A stretch of DNA of 64,000 nucleotides from Cupriavidus laharis (lineage in GTDB: Bacteria > Pseudomonadota > Gammaproteobacteria > Burkholderiales > Burkholderiaceae). A program made the translations under genes and the position numbers. This document shows positions 36,710 through 45,788 of the stretch, piece after piece. The notes under the pieces were generated by a model that was not told where the DNA came from, made no database searches, and saw only the letters and a program-made list of their open reading frames with translations. How positions within the stretch are numbered: the stretch's first letter is position 1; each line of letters opens with the position of its first letter. The stretch spans positions 1 to 64,000 of the forward strand of contig NZ_CAJZAI010000021.1 of NCBI RefSeq assembly GCF_914271435.1. Direction: 5' to 3'.

Positions 36710-37924
36710 TCAGAACGAGAAGTTCTGAGTCACGTCGGCGGCGTTCACATCCACTTGCTGCGTCACCACTGTACCGCCGGAGCTGGTGGCCTGCACGCCG
36801 TACTTGCCACCGGCGGCATTGTCGGGCTGCAGCGTGATCGGCAGAGCGGCCTGGTAGGTGCCGATCACCGGCGCGGCCACCGGCAGCGCAGGCTCGGTCG
36901 CGTACAGGCTGTAGGCACCGGTATCGCTCGCGGCGGCTGTCGCCGCGATCTCGAAGGTTCCCCCGCTGACCAGTTGCAGCGCGCGCAGGGTCGCCTCGGC
37001 CGAGGCCGGCGTGACCGTGCCGGAAACGCGGCGGTAAGCCGAGGTCGGCAACGACAGCGGCGCGCCCGAAGTCGAGATGGCGGTGCTGCCGCCCGCCACC
37101 ACCGGCACGCTACGCACGATGCCCGTGCCACGGCTATTGGCCGCTCCCGGCACCACCACGACATCCACCGCGCCGGCAGTGCTGCTCTGCTCGATCGGCG
37201 ACAGGATGAAGTTGCCGTTGGCGTCTGCCACCGTGGCCTTCACCACCACGCCGTTGCGCTCGGCATAGACCCGTGCGCCCGGGGCCGAGCCCACCACACC
37301 GGTCACCGCACCGCTGACGACGGTCGGTATCGCCGTCACCACCGGCTTCAGGCCAAAGCTGCCGTTGCCACGCGTCACCACCGACTTGCAGGCGTCGAAG
37401 TCCAGCACCAGGTCGGTCAGCGTGCCTGCCGAGACCGTGAATGGCCGGTTGATCTTGATGCCGGACTGCACCGCGCTCGGCGTATCCAGCGATTGCTCGG
37501 TACCGCCGGTGGGCACCACCGAGTTGGCCAGCGCACCCGAAGAACCGCCCCCGCGGTTCGCGTCGAGCACCAGCCGGACCTGCTGGTAGGTGCCAGCCGG
37601 CAGCGCAGTCTGGCCCAGCGTGGACAGCACGCCGTTGGTCAGAGACAACAGATCGATCTTGCGTGCGGGCGACACATCGATATCGACCCAGCCATTGCCT
37701 CCTGGATCTGCGTCCGCGCTGGCATGCACGCGCACCTTGTTGACGGTCACAAAGACATGGTCGAAGCCGCAGGCCGGCGCATCAGTCATCGAGACCTTCA
37801 GCGTTCCCTGGCCACCACTACCGGAATCATCACCGCCACCGCCACACGCCGCCAGCCCAAGGGCCCCGGCCAGTGCGACGATGCGCAATGCGCTGGAAGA
37901 ACAAGAACGATAAGAATCCGACAC
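36710..37924 (-). CDS. DUF4382-containing lipoprotein
   Basis: 404 residues with a GTG start and GGAGAG upstream. The signal peptide ends in the lipobox LAAC (Cys27), followed by a Gly/Asp/Ser linker, so it is anchored to a membrane by lipid. The DUF4382 domain lies at ~residues 37-190 (GTLKVSMTDAPACGFDHVFVTVNKVRVH). The C-terminal part is a carboxypeptidase-regulatory-like beta region. Function unknown. Triple TGTAA repeats with 10-bp spacing lie 62-86 nt upstream. Confidence 0.88.
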   Translation of the reverse strand: MSDSYRSCSSSALRIVALAGALGLAACGGGGDDSGSGGQGTLKVSMTDAPACGFDHVFVTVNKVRVHASADADPGGNGWVDIDVSPARKIDLLSLTNGVLSTLGQTALPAGTYQQVRLVLDANRGGGSSGALANSVVPTGGTEQSLDTPSAVQSGIKINRPFTVSAGTLTDLVLDFDACKSVVTRGNGSFGLKPVVTAIPTVVSGAVTGVVGSAPGARVYAERNGVVVKATVADANGNFILSPIEQSSTAGAVDVVVVPGAANSRGTGIVRSVPVVAGGSTAISTSGAPLSLPTSAYRRVSGTVTPASAEATLRALQLVSGGTFEIAATAAASDTGAYSLYATEPALPVAAPVIGTYQAALPITLQPDNAAGGKYGVQATSSGGTVVTQQVDVNAADVTQNFSF

Positions 37925-37985
37925 GGTATCTCTCCGCTTGTTGTTGTGGATTGACCGGAGAATATGTTGCAGATGGCATAACTGC

Positions 37986-38010
37986 TGTAAGTGTTTGTAA
38001 TGGCTTGTAA
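37986..38010. promoter_or_regulatory. Three TGTAA repeats in 10-bp phase
   Basis: TGTAA occurs at 37986, 37996 and 38006, exactly one helical turn apart and all on one face. Direct repeats in this spacing are typical of OmpR-type response-regulator sites. It lies upstream of the DUF4382 lipoprotein. The remainder of 37925-38433, the leader of both divergent transcription units, shows nothing else I can name. Confidence 0.4.
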
Positions 38011-38433
38011 GGAAACTCGCCCTGCTGTCTGCATGACCAGCCAGCCAAATGTCGCGGCGGCCGGAATCGTGCATAGGCGCACCCGGTGCAATGCGGCGCC
38101 GCAATCATTGCTGCGGCGGATATTGCCGCGACAAGAGCGCTGCAGGGCAATGCCGTTTGCATGGCAGCGCATCGTCCGGCGTTGCGCGTGACGCGGCGGC
38201 TCCGGCAGGGGCAGCTGGCTTCGGAGCCAGGCCCCTTCTTTCCCTGCCACCGTACACGCGGCGATCAGCAGCGCTCTCCCTCGCCAGTGGGGATGCCCCA
38301 CGCCATTGCCACCCCATCCCTGGCGTAAAATGCCAGCACCCCAGCGCCAACGCCGCGCCGGCGTCTGTCGATCCCGGCCACCGCCCCGCACGCGTTATCC
38401 GCGCGCCTGCCATTCCAGCCAGGGCCTTCCACG

Positions 38434-39888
38434 TTGAGCCTCGAATACGACACTCTCGAACGCCTGCGCCAGAGCCATCCGGCCTGGCGGCTGCTGCGCT
38501 CCGACCATGCGCCACTGGTGGCGTCGTTCCTGTACCGGGTCTTCGTCGTGCCGAATCTCCGTTCCATCAGCCAGCCGGACCTGGCCGAGGCACTGGAGGA
38601 CGAGCTGTTCGCGCTGCGCGAGCGGCTGGGCCCCGACGCTTTTCCAAAGCCGGCGCTGGACTACCTGAACGACTGGGCCGCCAACGAAAAGGGATGGCTG
38701 CGCAAGTTCTACCGCCAGGGTTCCGACGAACCGCAGTTCGACCTGACCGCCGCCACCGAGAAGGCACTGGCCTGGCTAGGGTCTCTCGCAGAACGCAGCT
38801 TCGTGGGCACCGAGTCCCGTCTGCTGACCTTGTTCGACCTGCTCAAGCAGATGCACGACGGCACCCAGGCCGACCCGAAAGCGCGGATTGCCGATCTGCA
38901 CAAGCGCCGGGACGACATCGACGCCGAAATCGCGCGCGTCCTTGCCGGCGATCTCGACCTCCTGGACGACACCGCACTGAAGGATCGCTTCCAGCAGTTC
39001 GTGTCGCTGGCCCGTGAACTGCTAACCGACTTCCGCGAGGTGGAAGACAATTTTCGCGCGCTTGACCGCCGCGTGCGCGAGCGCATTGCGCTGTGGGAAG
39101 GATCAAAAGGCGCCCTGCTTGAGGAGATCATGGGCGAGCGCGACGCCATTGCCGATTCCGACCAGGGCCGCAGCTTCCGCGCCTTCTGGGACTTCCTGAT
39201 GAGCAGCAGCCGCCAGGAAGAACTGTCCACGCTGCTGGAATACATCCTGGCCCTGCCGCCCGTCAGCGACCTCAATCCCGACACCCGGCTGCGGCGCGTC
39301 CACTATGACTGGCTCGAGGCGGGCGAGCACACGCAGCGCACCGTCGCCCAGCTGTCCCAGCAATTGCGCCGTTTCCTGGACGACAAGGCATGGCTGGAGA
39401 ACCGGCGCATCATGGACCTGCTGCGCGGCATCGAGACCAAGGCGCTCAGCCTGCGCGACGCAGCGCCAGCCGGCAACGTCATGGCGATCGCCGACACCGC
39501 CGTGGACCTGGAGCTGCCCATGGAACGGCCATTGTTCACACCCGCCGTCAAGCCACGCATTGCCGATGTTGATATCGAAGCCGGCAATGCAGACGTCGAC
39601 GCCGGCTCGCTGTTCTCGCAGATCGTCGTGGACAAGGCCCGGTTGATGTCCCATGTGCGCCAGGCACTGCAGGGCCGCCAGCAGGTAACCCTGCAGGAGG
39701 TATGCCGCATGCAGCCATTGCAGCACGGGCTGGCGGAACTGGTGGCCTACCTGCAGCTTGCCAGCGATGCGTTTCGTACCGTCGTGGATGAAAACGCCAC
39801 CGAGACGGTGGAATGGACGGTCGAATCTCCCGAGGCCGGTGCACTGGTCAGGCAGGCGACGCTTCCCCGAGTCATCTTTGTCCGATAG
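38434..39888 (+). CDS. jetA: Wadjet anti-plasmid protein JetA (DUF3375)
   Basis: 484 residues, DUF3375 family, the kleisin-like (MukF-related) subunit of the type I Wadjet complex that links JetC heads. The N-terminal winged-helix-like part reads LEYDTLERLRQSHPAWRLLRSDHAPLV; a long helical middle section follows (~residues 120-330). It starts with TTG. It is the first of four tightly packed genes jetABCD (6 nt to jetB). Wadjet extrudes loops on small circular DNA and cleaves it, thereby excluding plasmids. Confidence 0.93.
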   Translation: MSLEYDTLERLRQSHPAWRLLRSDHAPLVASFLYRVFVVPNLRSISQPDLAEALEDELFALRERLGPDAFPKPALDYLNDWAANEKGWLRKFYRQGSDEPQFDLTAATEKALAWLGSLAERSFVGTESRLLTLFDLLKQMHDGTQADPKARIADLHKRRDDIDAEIARVLAGDLDLLDDTALKDRFQQFVSLARELLTDFREVEDNFRALDRRVRERIALWEGSKGALLEEIMGERDAIADSDQGRSFRAFWDFLMSSSRQEELSTLLEYILALPPVSDLNPDTRLRRVHYDWLEAGEHTQRTVAQLSQQLRRFLDDKAWLENRRIMDLLRGIETKALSLRDAAPAGNVMAIADTAVDLELPMERPLFTPAVKPRIADVDIEAGNADVDAGSLFSQIVVDKARLMSHVRQALQGRQQVTLQEVCRMQPLQHGLAELVAYLQLASDAFRTVVDENATETVEWTVESPEAGALVRQATLPRVIFVR

Positions 39889-39894
39889 CCGCGA

Positions 39895-40566
39895 ATGGAA
39901 GACTACGAACTCACCGAAACCCCGGAACCGAAGCCGGCCGCGCCAGGCGCCGCCGACCCCGCGCTGCCGGCCATCGTCATTCCGCTGCTCAAGGGCGTGA
40001 TCTACCGTGAGACGGATGCCGCGCCATGGCATGCGCTCACCACCCTGCAGACCACCGTGCGTGACTACGTCGCCGTGCTGGGGCTCGAACTCGTGCTGGA
40101 CGAGGCCGAAGGCTATGCCTTCCTGCGCTCGAAGCCGGAGGTGGAAGACGACGACAACGCGGCACGCATGCCGCGGCTGATCGCAAGAAGACCGCTGTCC
40201 TTTCCCGTCAGCCTGACGCTGGCGCTGCTGCGCAAGAAGCTGGCCGAGTTCGATGCCACCGGCGGCGACACACGGCTGGTCCTGACGCTGGACGAGATTG
40301 CCGAACTGCTGCGCGTCTTCCTGCCTGCAGGCACCAACGAGGCCCGGCTGATCGACCAGATCGAAAGCCATGTGAACAAGATCGTCGAGCTTGGCTTCCT
40401 GCGCCGCCTGAAACCGGGGACTGGACAGGAAAACAGCGTGACGGCGTTTGAAGTAAAGCGGATCCTGAAGGCTTTCGTCGATGCACAGTGGCTGGCCGAA
40501 TTCGATGCGCGCCTGGCCGCTTACCAGGTCTCCCTCTCGGGCCAGACGGGCCCCGGGCAACCGTGA
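39895..40566 (+). CDS. jetB: Wadjet protein JetB (DUF4194)
   Basis: 223 residues, DUF4194 family, the MukE-like KITE subunit that binds JetA. Paired winged helices are suggested by LPAIVIPLLKGVIYRETDAAPWHALT and the conserved C-terminal run VNKIVELGFLRRL...FEVKRILKAFVDAQWL. Its stop overlaps the jetC start by one base (TGATG), which implies coupled translation and fixed stoichiometry. Confidence 0.92.
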   Translation: MEDYELTETPEPKPAAPGAADPALPAIVIPLLKGVIYRETDAAPWHALTTLQTTVRDYVAVLGLELVLDEAEGYAFLRSKPEVEDDDNAARMPRLIARRPLSFPVSLTLALLRKKLAEFDATGGDTRLVLTLDEIAELLRVFLPAGTNEARLIDQIESHVNKIVELGFLRRLKPGTGQENSVTAFEVKRILKAFVDAQWLAEFDARLAAYQVSLSGQTGPGQP

Positions 40567-43500
40567 TGCCAGGAACAGTGCCAACGATGCATGAGCCGAC
40601 CTCCCTCTCGCTCGATTTTGCCGACGACGACACACTGTCCGGCTTCCGCCTGCACAGGCTGGAGGTCTTCAACTGGGGCACCTTCGGCGAACGCGTCTGG
40701 GCCATTCACCCCGATGGCAGGAACGCGCTGCTGACCGGCGATATCGGTTCCGGCAAGTCGACCCTGGTCGATGCCGTGACCACGCTGCTGGTGCCGGCCC
40801 AGCGCATCGCGTACAACAAGGCCGCCGGCGCGGAAAGCCGCGAACGCACGCTGCGCAGCTACGTGCTCGGCTACTACAAGTCCGAGCGCAACGAAACGAC
40901 AGGGACTGCCAGGCCGGTAGCCCTGCGGGACCAGAACAGCTACTCCGTCATTCTTGGCGTATTCCACAACGCCGGCTATGACCAGATGGTCAGCCTGGCG
41001 CAGGTGTTCTGGATGAAGGAGCCCCACGGCCAGCCTGCGCGCTTCTATGTGGGGGCCGAGGGTGACCTGTCGATCGCGCGGGACTTCGCCCACTTCGGCT
41101 CGGACATCACCGCGCTGCGCAAGAAGCTGCGCGGCCTGAAGGCCGATATCTTCGACGGCTTTCCGCCGTACGGCGCATGGTTTCGCCGGCGTTTCGGCAT
41201 TGAAAACGAACAGGCGCTGGAGTTGTTCCACCAGACCGTGTCGATGAAATCCGTGGGCAACCTGACGGACTTCGTGCGCAGCCACATGCTGGAGCCGTTC
41301 GACGTGGCCCCGCGCATCGAGGCGCTGCTCGGCCACTTCGACGACCTGGCCCGTGCGCACGAAGCCGTGCTCAAGGCAAAGCGGCAAGAAGCCATGCTGA
41401 CACCGCTCGTCGACGATTGCGAACGGCATGCCACGCTGACGGCGGAGTCCGACCAGCTGCGCGCCTGCCGTGACGCGCTGCGGCCCTACTTCGCCACGTT
41501 GAAGCTCGGCCTGCTGGACAAGCGCATCGCCAACCTGGACGAGGAATGGACACGGCACAATGCGCACGTGAAGCGGCTCGAAGAACGCCGCGCCGCGCAG
41601 CGTGGCGAGGAATCGGAACTGCGCCGGCAGATTGCGGAGAACGGCGGCGACCGCATCGAGCGCCTGGCGGAAGCCATCCGGCTGCAGCAGGCCGAACGGG
41701 AAAAGCGGCTGGAGCGATCCGGACGGTATGCGGAACTGCTGGGAGGTGTCGGGCAGCCGATGCCTGAAGCCGAGGCCGGTTTTCTCATGCTGAAGGAGCG
41801 CTTCGCCACGCTGGCCGACGAGGCGACGGCGCGCGAGGTGGAAGTCGGGAATGCGCTCACCGAGCACGGCGTCACGATGCGCCAGGGCAAGCAGGAGCAC
41901 GACAGCCTGACGGAAGAAATCCTCAGCCTGAAAGCCCGCCGCAGCAACATCCCGAACGAGCAGGTCATGATGCGCGCCGCGCTGTGCCATGCACTGGGGA
42001 TTGCCGAGGACGACATGCCGTTCGCCGGCGAACTGCTGCAGGTACGCGAAGACGAGCGCGATTGGGAAGGCGCGGCCGAACGGCTTTTGCGGAACTTCGG
42101 CCTGTCACTGCTGGTTCCGGACGAACTGTATCCATCCGTGGCCGACTGGGTAGACCGCACGCACCTGAAGGGTCGCCTTGTGTACTTCCGCGTGCGGGAA
42201 GGCGGCCGGGCGGCACCTCAGGAACTGCATCGCGATTCGCTCGTCCGCAAGCTCGCCTTCAAGCCGGATTCGCCCTTCTATGCCTGGCTGGAACGCGAAG
42301 TCTCCAATCGCTTCGACGTGGCATGCTGCGCCACGCACGAGCAGTTCCGGCGCGAAACCCGCGCAGTCACGCACGCCGGGCAGATCAAGATGCCGGGCGA
42401 GCGGCACGAGAAGGATGACCGCCACCGGCTGGACGACCGCAGCCGCTACGTGCTGGGCTGGAGCAACGCCGAGAAGATTGCGGCGCTGGAGGCCTCCGCC
42501 AGGGTGCTGGAGAAGCGACTGGGCGACCTTGCCGGGGAGATCAGCAAGTTGACCGCCGAGCGCAACGCGCTCAGGGAACGGCTGGCAGCGCTGTCCCGCC
42601 TGGACATGTTCACCAGTTTCGAGGACATCGACTGGCAGACGCCGGCCATGGAAGCCGCCCGGCTGTCGGAAGAGAAGACGCGGCTGGAGTCCGCTTCGGA
42701 TCTCCTGCGGCAGTTAACGGACCGTCTCAAGGAAGTCGCGGCAAGCTTTGCAGACACGGAGGCGCAGCTGCTCGACCATGTCGGCAAACGGTCCACAGCC
42801 GAAGGCCGGAAGGCCGATGCCGAGGAGCTGCGCCAGCAGACCCTGGAAGTCTTGCAGGAGACCGCAGACGTCGCCCAAGAGGTGCCGATGGACGCGCTCG
42901 AATCCTTGCGCGCCGAGATTCTCGGTGAACACACGCTGACGGTGGAAGGGTGCGACAACCGGCAATCAGAGGTGCGAAAGGCGTTGCAGGACCGGATCGA
43001 TGCGCTCGACAAGCGGCTGAAAACCGTGGCGGAGCGCATCGTCAAGGCGATGTCCGACTACAAGCAGGAATTCAAGCTCGAAACCAGCGAGATCGACGCC
43101 AGCGTGGCCGCCGGCTTCGAGTATCGCAAGATGCTCGACAAGCTCAAGGCCGACGACCTGCCGCGCTTCGAAGCGCGCTTCAAGGAACTGCTCAACGTCA
43201 ATACCATCAACGAGATCGCCAACTTCAACGCGCAGCTCGGCAAGGAGCAGCAGACAATCCGGGAACGCGTGGAGCGGATCAACGAATCGCTCACGCAGAT
43301 CGACTACAACGCAGGGCGCTACATCAAGCTGGAAGCGCAAGCCACGCCGGACGCCGAAATCCGCGAATTCCAGTCCGATCTGCGTGCCTGCACCGAGGGC
43401 GCGCTGACCGGCTCCGAAGACAGCCAGTACTCGGAAGCCAAGTTCCTGCAGGTCAAGCGCATCATCGAACGCTTCCGCGGCCGCGCCGGCCTGACCGACC

Positions 43501-43961
43501 AGGACCGCCGCTGGACCGCAAAGGTCACCGACGTGCGCAACTGGTTCTTCTTCGGCGCCAGCGAGCGGTGGCGCGAGGACGGCACCGAGCATGAGCACTA
43601 TTCCGATTCGGGCGGCAAGTCCGGCGGCCAGAAGGAAAAGCTCGCCTACACCATCCTGGCGGCCAGCCTGGCTTACCAGTTCGGACTCGAATGGGGCGCG
43701 GTGCGCTCACGCTCGTTCCGCTTCGTCGTCATCGACGAAGCGTTCGGCCGCGGATCGGATGAATCGGCACAGTACGGGCTGAAGCTGTTCGCCCAGCTCA
43801 ACCTGCAATTGCTCATCGTCACGCCATTGCAGAAGATCCACATCATCGAGCCCTTTGTTTCTGCAGTCGCGTTTGTCCAGAACGACGAAGGCCGTTCCTC
43901 GAAGGTGCGCAATCTGTCGATCGAAGAGTACCGTGCAGAAAAAGCGAGGATGACCGGATGA
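40566..43961 (+). CDS. jetC: Wadjet SMC-like ATPase JetC
   Basis: 1131-residue MukB/SMC-like ATPase and motor of the complex. Walker A is GDIGSGKST (residues 58-66). Long Glu/Arg-rich coiled coils span ~residues 290-470 and ~640-960 around a hinge-like region. The ABC signature SGGKSGGQ lies at ~1015-1022 and Walker B VVIDEAFGRG with catalytic Glu1058. The start at 40566 is coupled to jetB; an ATG at 40587 is an alternative. It overlaps jetD by 4 bp. The motifs are intact, so the ATPase should be active. Confidence 0.95.
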   Translation: MPGTVPTMHEPTSLSLDFADDDTLSGFRLHRLEVFNWGTFGERVWAIHPDGRNALLTGDIGSGKSTLVDAVTTLLVPAQRIAYNKAAGAESRERTLRSYVLGYYKSERNETTGTARPVALRDQNSYSVILGVFHNAGYDQMVSLAQVFWMKEPHGQPARFYVGAEGDLSIARDFAHFGSDITALRKKLRGLKADIFDGFPPYGAWFRRRFGIENEQALELFHQTVSMKSVGNLTDFVRSHMLEPFDVAPRIEALLGHFDDLARAHEAVLKAKRQEAMLTPLVDDCERHATLTAESDQLRACRDALRPYFATLKLGLLDKRIANLDEEWTRHNAHVKRLEERRAAQRGEESELRRQIAENGGDRIERLAEAIRLQQAEREKRLERSGRYAELLGGVGQPMPEAEAGFLMLKERFATLADEATAREVEVGNALTEHGVTMRQGKQEHDSLTEEILSLKARRSNIPNEQVMMRAALCHALGIAEDDMPFAGELLQVREDERDWEGAAERLLRNFGLSLLVPDELYPSVADWVDRTHLKGRLVYFRVREGGRAAPQELHRDSLVRKLAFKPDSPFYAWLEREVSNRFDVACCATHEQFRRETRAVTHAGQIKMPGERHEKDDRHRLDDRSRYVLGWSNAEKIAALEASARVLEKRLGDLAGEISKLTAERNALRERLAALSRLDMFTSFEDIDWQTPAMEAARLSEEKTRLESASDLLRQLTDRLKEVAASFADTEAQLLDHVGKRSTAEGRKADAEELRQQTLEVLQETADVAQEVPMDALESLRAEILGEHTLTVEGCDNRQSEVRKALQDRIDALDKRLKTVAERIVKAMSDYKQEFKLETSEIDASVAAGFEYRKMLDKLKADDLPRFEARFKELLNVNTINEIANFNAQLGKEQQTIRERVERINESLTQIDYNAGRYIKLEAQATPDAEIREFQSDLRACTEGALTGSEDSQYSEAKFLQVKRIIERFRGRAGLTDQDRRWTAKVTDVRNWFFFGASERWREDGTEHEHYSDSGGKSGGQKEKLAYTILAASLAYQFGLEWGAVRSRSFRFVVIDEAFGRGSDESAQYGLKLFAQLNLQLLIVTPLQKIHIIEPFVSAVAFVQNDEGRSSKVRNLSIEEYRAEKARMTG

Positions 43962-45178
43962 ACTGGACCCGTCCTGCCGACCTGCGCGCACAGCTGCAAA
44001 AGCAGTGGGACCGCGGCGCCCTGCTTGCCGCAACCGTGTCCGGCGAATCGCAGTTCCCGCTGCGGCTGGCGTTGCGCGGTCCCAGCTCAACCGAGCTGAC
44101 CGAAAACTTCGAAGCCGCGCGCGGCTGGATTGCCGAACTCGCACGCATGCCGCATTGCCGGCTGGAAATGCGCGAATTCCGGCATCGCGTATTTGGTGCC
44201 AACGCCGTGCCGTCAGCGGCATGGATCGACACGCTGGACGATGCGGCTGCGCTACTCGGCAAGCGGCAGGAAATCGCCCGCTTTGACGCCTTGCTCGCCG
44301 CCACGCGAGAGCGCCAGCCGCTGCTGGTGCCGTGGCTGGCAAAGCGCCCGCTCAGGGCGCTCGAACTTCACGATGAGTGGGGGCGACTGCTGGATTTTGT
44401 CGGCTGGCTGCAAGCGCATCCGCGTCCTGGCATCTACCTGCGGCAGGTCGATCTGCCAGGGATTCACAGCAAGTTCGTTGAAGCCCACCGCGCGGTGCTG
44501 GCCGAGTGGCTCGACCTGGTCATGCCCGCCGAAGCGATCGATGGCGAGTGTTCCGGCCTCAGCCAGTTTGCCAGCCGCTACGGGTTCCTGGACAAACCGC
44601 TGCGCGTGCGGTTTCGCATGCTCGACAATGCCATGGCCATGCTGCCTGGCATGGGCGCCGGATCCGACATCGCGCTCGATGCGCGGAGCTTTTCGCGGCT
44701 GGATCCCGGCATTTCGCGCGTCTTCATCACGGAAAACGAGATCAACTTCCTAGCGTTCCCGGCAATCGCCGACAGCATGGTGATATTCGGCGGCGGCTAT
44801 GGCTTCGGCATGCTCGCCGACGTTGCCTGGCTGCGAGGCTGCCAGCTGCACTACTGGGGCGACATCGACACGCACGGCTTCGCCATCCTCGACCAGTTGC
44901 GCCACCTGTTCGCGCACGTGGAATCGTTCCTGATGGACCGCGCCACGCTGATGGCCTTCCGGGCGCAATGGAGCACGGAAGGCAGCCAGATGCTGCGCGA
45001 CCTGACGCGGCTACGCCCCGACGAGCAGGCGCTCTACGACGACCTGCGGGACAACCGCATCGGCAGGCAAATACGCCTCGAGCAGGAGCGGATCGGGTTC
45101 GGGTGGGTGGAGGCCGCCGTGCAGGGGCTTACCGATCCCCCAATGCAGCCAGCCGCGCATTCAGCCTCCCTCTCGTAA
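43958..45178 (+). CDS. jetD: Wadjet nuclease subunit JetD (DUF3322/DUF2220)
   Basis: 406 residues. The N-terminal DUF3322 region (~1-190) binds the complex and DNA. The C-terminal DUF2220 Toprim-like domain has Glu259 in FITENEINFL and the DxD pair Asp302/Asp304 in YWGDIDTHGF, the metal-binding residues for DNA cleavage as in topoisomerase VI/Spo11. All three acidic residues are present. Its last 50 bp overlap the 3' end of the convergent uraD gene, which marks the right border of the defence cassette. Confidence 0.94.
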   Translation: MNWTRPADLRAQLQKQWDRGALLAATVSGESQFPLRLALRGPSSTELTENFEAARGWIAELARMPHCRLEMREFRHRVFGANAVPSAAWIDTLDDAAALLGKRQEIARFDALLAATRERQPLLVPWLAKRPLRALELHDEWGRLLDFVGWLQAHPRPGIYLRQVDLPGIHSKFVEAHRAVLAEWLDLVMPAEAIDGECSGLSQFASRYGFLDKPLRVRFRMLDNAMAMLPGMGAGSDIALDARSFSRLDPGISRVFITENEINFLAFPAIADSMVIFGGGYGFGMLADVAWLRGCQLHYWGDIDTHGFAILDQLRHLFAHVESFLMDRATLMAFRAQWSTEGSQMLRDLTRLRPDEQALYDDLRDNRIGRQIRLEQERIGFGWVEAAVQGLTDPPMQPAAHSASLS

Positions 45179-45659
45179 TCGCGGCAATCTGCGCCAGCGC
45201 CTCGTCCAGCTCCACTGGCGTGCTGCGGTCGACGCGGCGCTCCAGCGCGGCAAAGATGCCTTCACGCGTGTAGTGCCGCACGCAGATGATGAACGGGAAA
45301 CCATGGCGCGCAAGATACGCCGCGTTCATGCGGTCCAGCGTGTCTTCCTGCTGTGCCGACATCGCATCGAGTCCGGCGCTCTTCTGCTCCGCGTTCGAAT
45401 CCGCCGTCATCGTGCCCGCGCGGATGTTCGCGCCGGACAGCAGCGGGTGCAGGTTCAGGAAATCGCGCTGGCCCTTGTCGTCGAGCTTGCGCACCACGTC
45501 CATCATCGCGTCATGCAGCGCCGTCACCGAAGCAAACGGGCGCTGCGCCCAGGCCCCTGCCGCCGCCTGCGGAAAATGTTCGAACACGCTGCCGAACACG
45601 CGCGCAAAGCCCGCCTGGTCCAGCGCGTTGACCGGCGCGAGATCGATTGACTGTGACAT
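45129..45659 (-). CDS. uraD: OHCU decarboxylase
   Basis: A 176-residue 2-oxo-4-hydroxy-4-carboxy-5-ureidoimidazoline decarboxylase, the third step of urate breakdown, giving (S)-allantoin. Conserved features are FEHFPQAAAGAW, the catalytic His in FLNLHPLLSGANIR, SNAEQKSAGLD and the FIICVRHYTREGI core. The start at MSQSIDLAPVNAL is preceded by GGGAG. It lies downstream of, and on the same strand as, the LysR gene. Its leader carries the site at 45760 that is shared with the transporter leader. Confidence 0.94.
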   Translation of the reverse strand: MSQSIDLAPVNALDQAGFARVFGSVFEHFPQAAAGAWAQRPFASVTALHDAMMDVVRKLDDKGQRDFLNLHPLLSGANIRAGTMTADSNAEQKSAGLDAMSAQQEDTLDRMNAAYLARHGFPFIICVRHYTREGIFAALERRVDRSTPVELDEALAQIAAITRGRLNARLAALGDR

Positions 45660-45759
45660 GGACTGCTCTCCCGTAAGGCCCGCCGCGTCGGCGAGGCATG
45701 GACGTTGAATACGGGCCGAGTATAGGAAGCGCACCGGGCAGCGGCGAGGCCCGCTGCCC

Positions 45760-45772
45760 TATAGGTCCCATA
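45760..45772. promoter_or_regulatory. Candidate LysR site upstream of uraD
   Basis: TATAGGTCCCATA lies 100 nt upstream of uraD. It matches the TATAGGGCCTATA palindrome at 47099-47111 in 11 of 13 positions. The two copies flank the LysR gene and precede the two transcription units it would control. Confidence 0.55.
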
Positions 45773-45788
45773 ACAGAATTCGATACGG

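Noticed and set aside
38434-45178. MukBEF chromosome-segregation locus
   Set aside because: Gene order and the fourth gene with a Toprim-like DUF2220 domain identify Wadjet rather than MukBEF.
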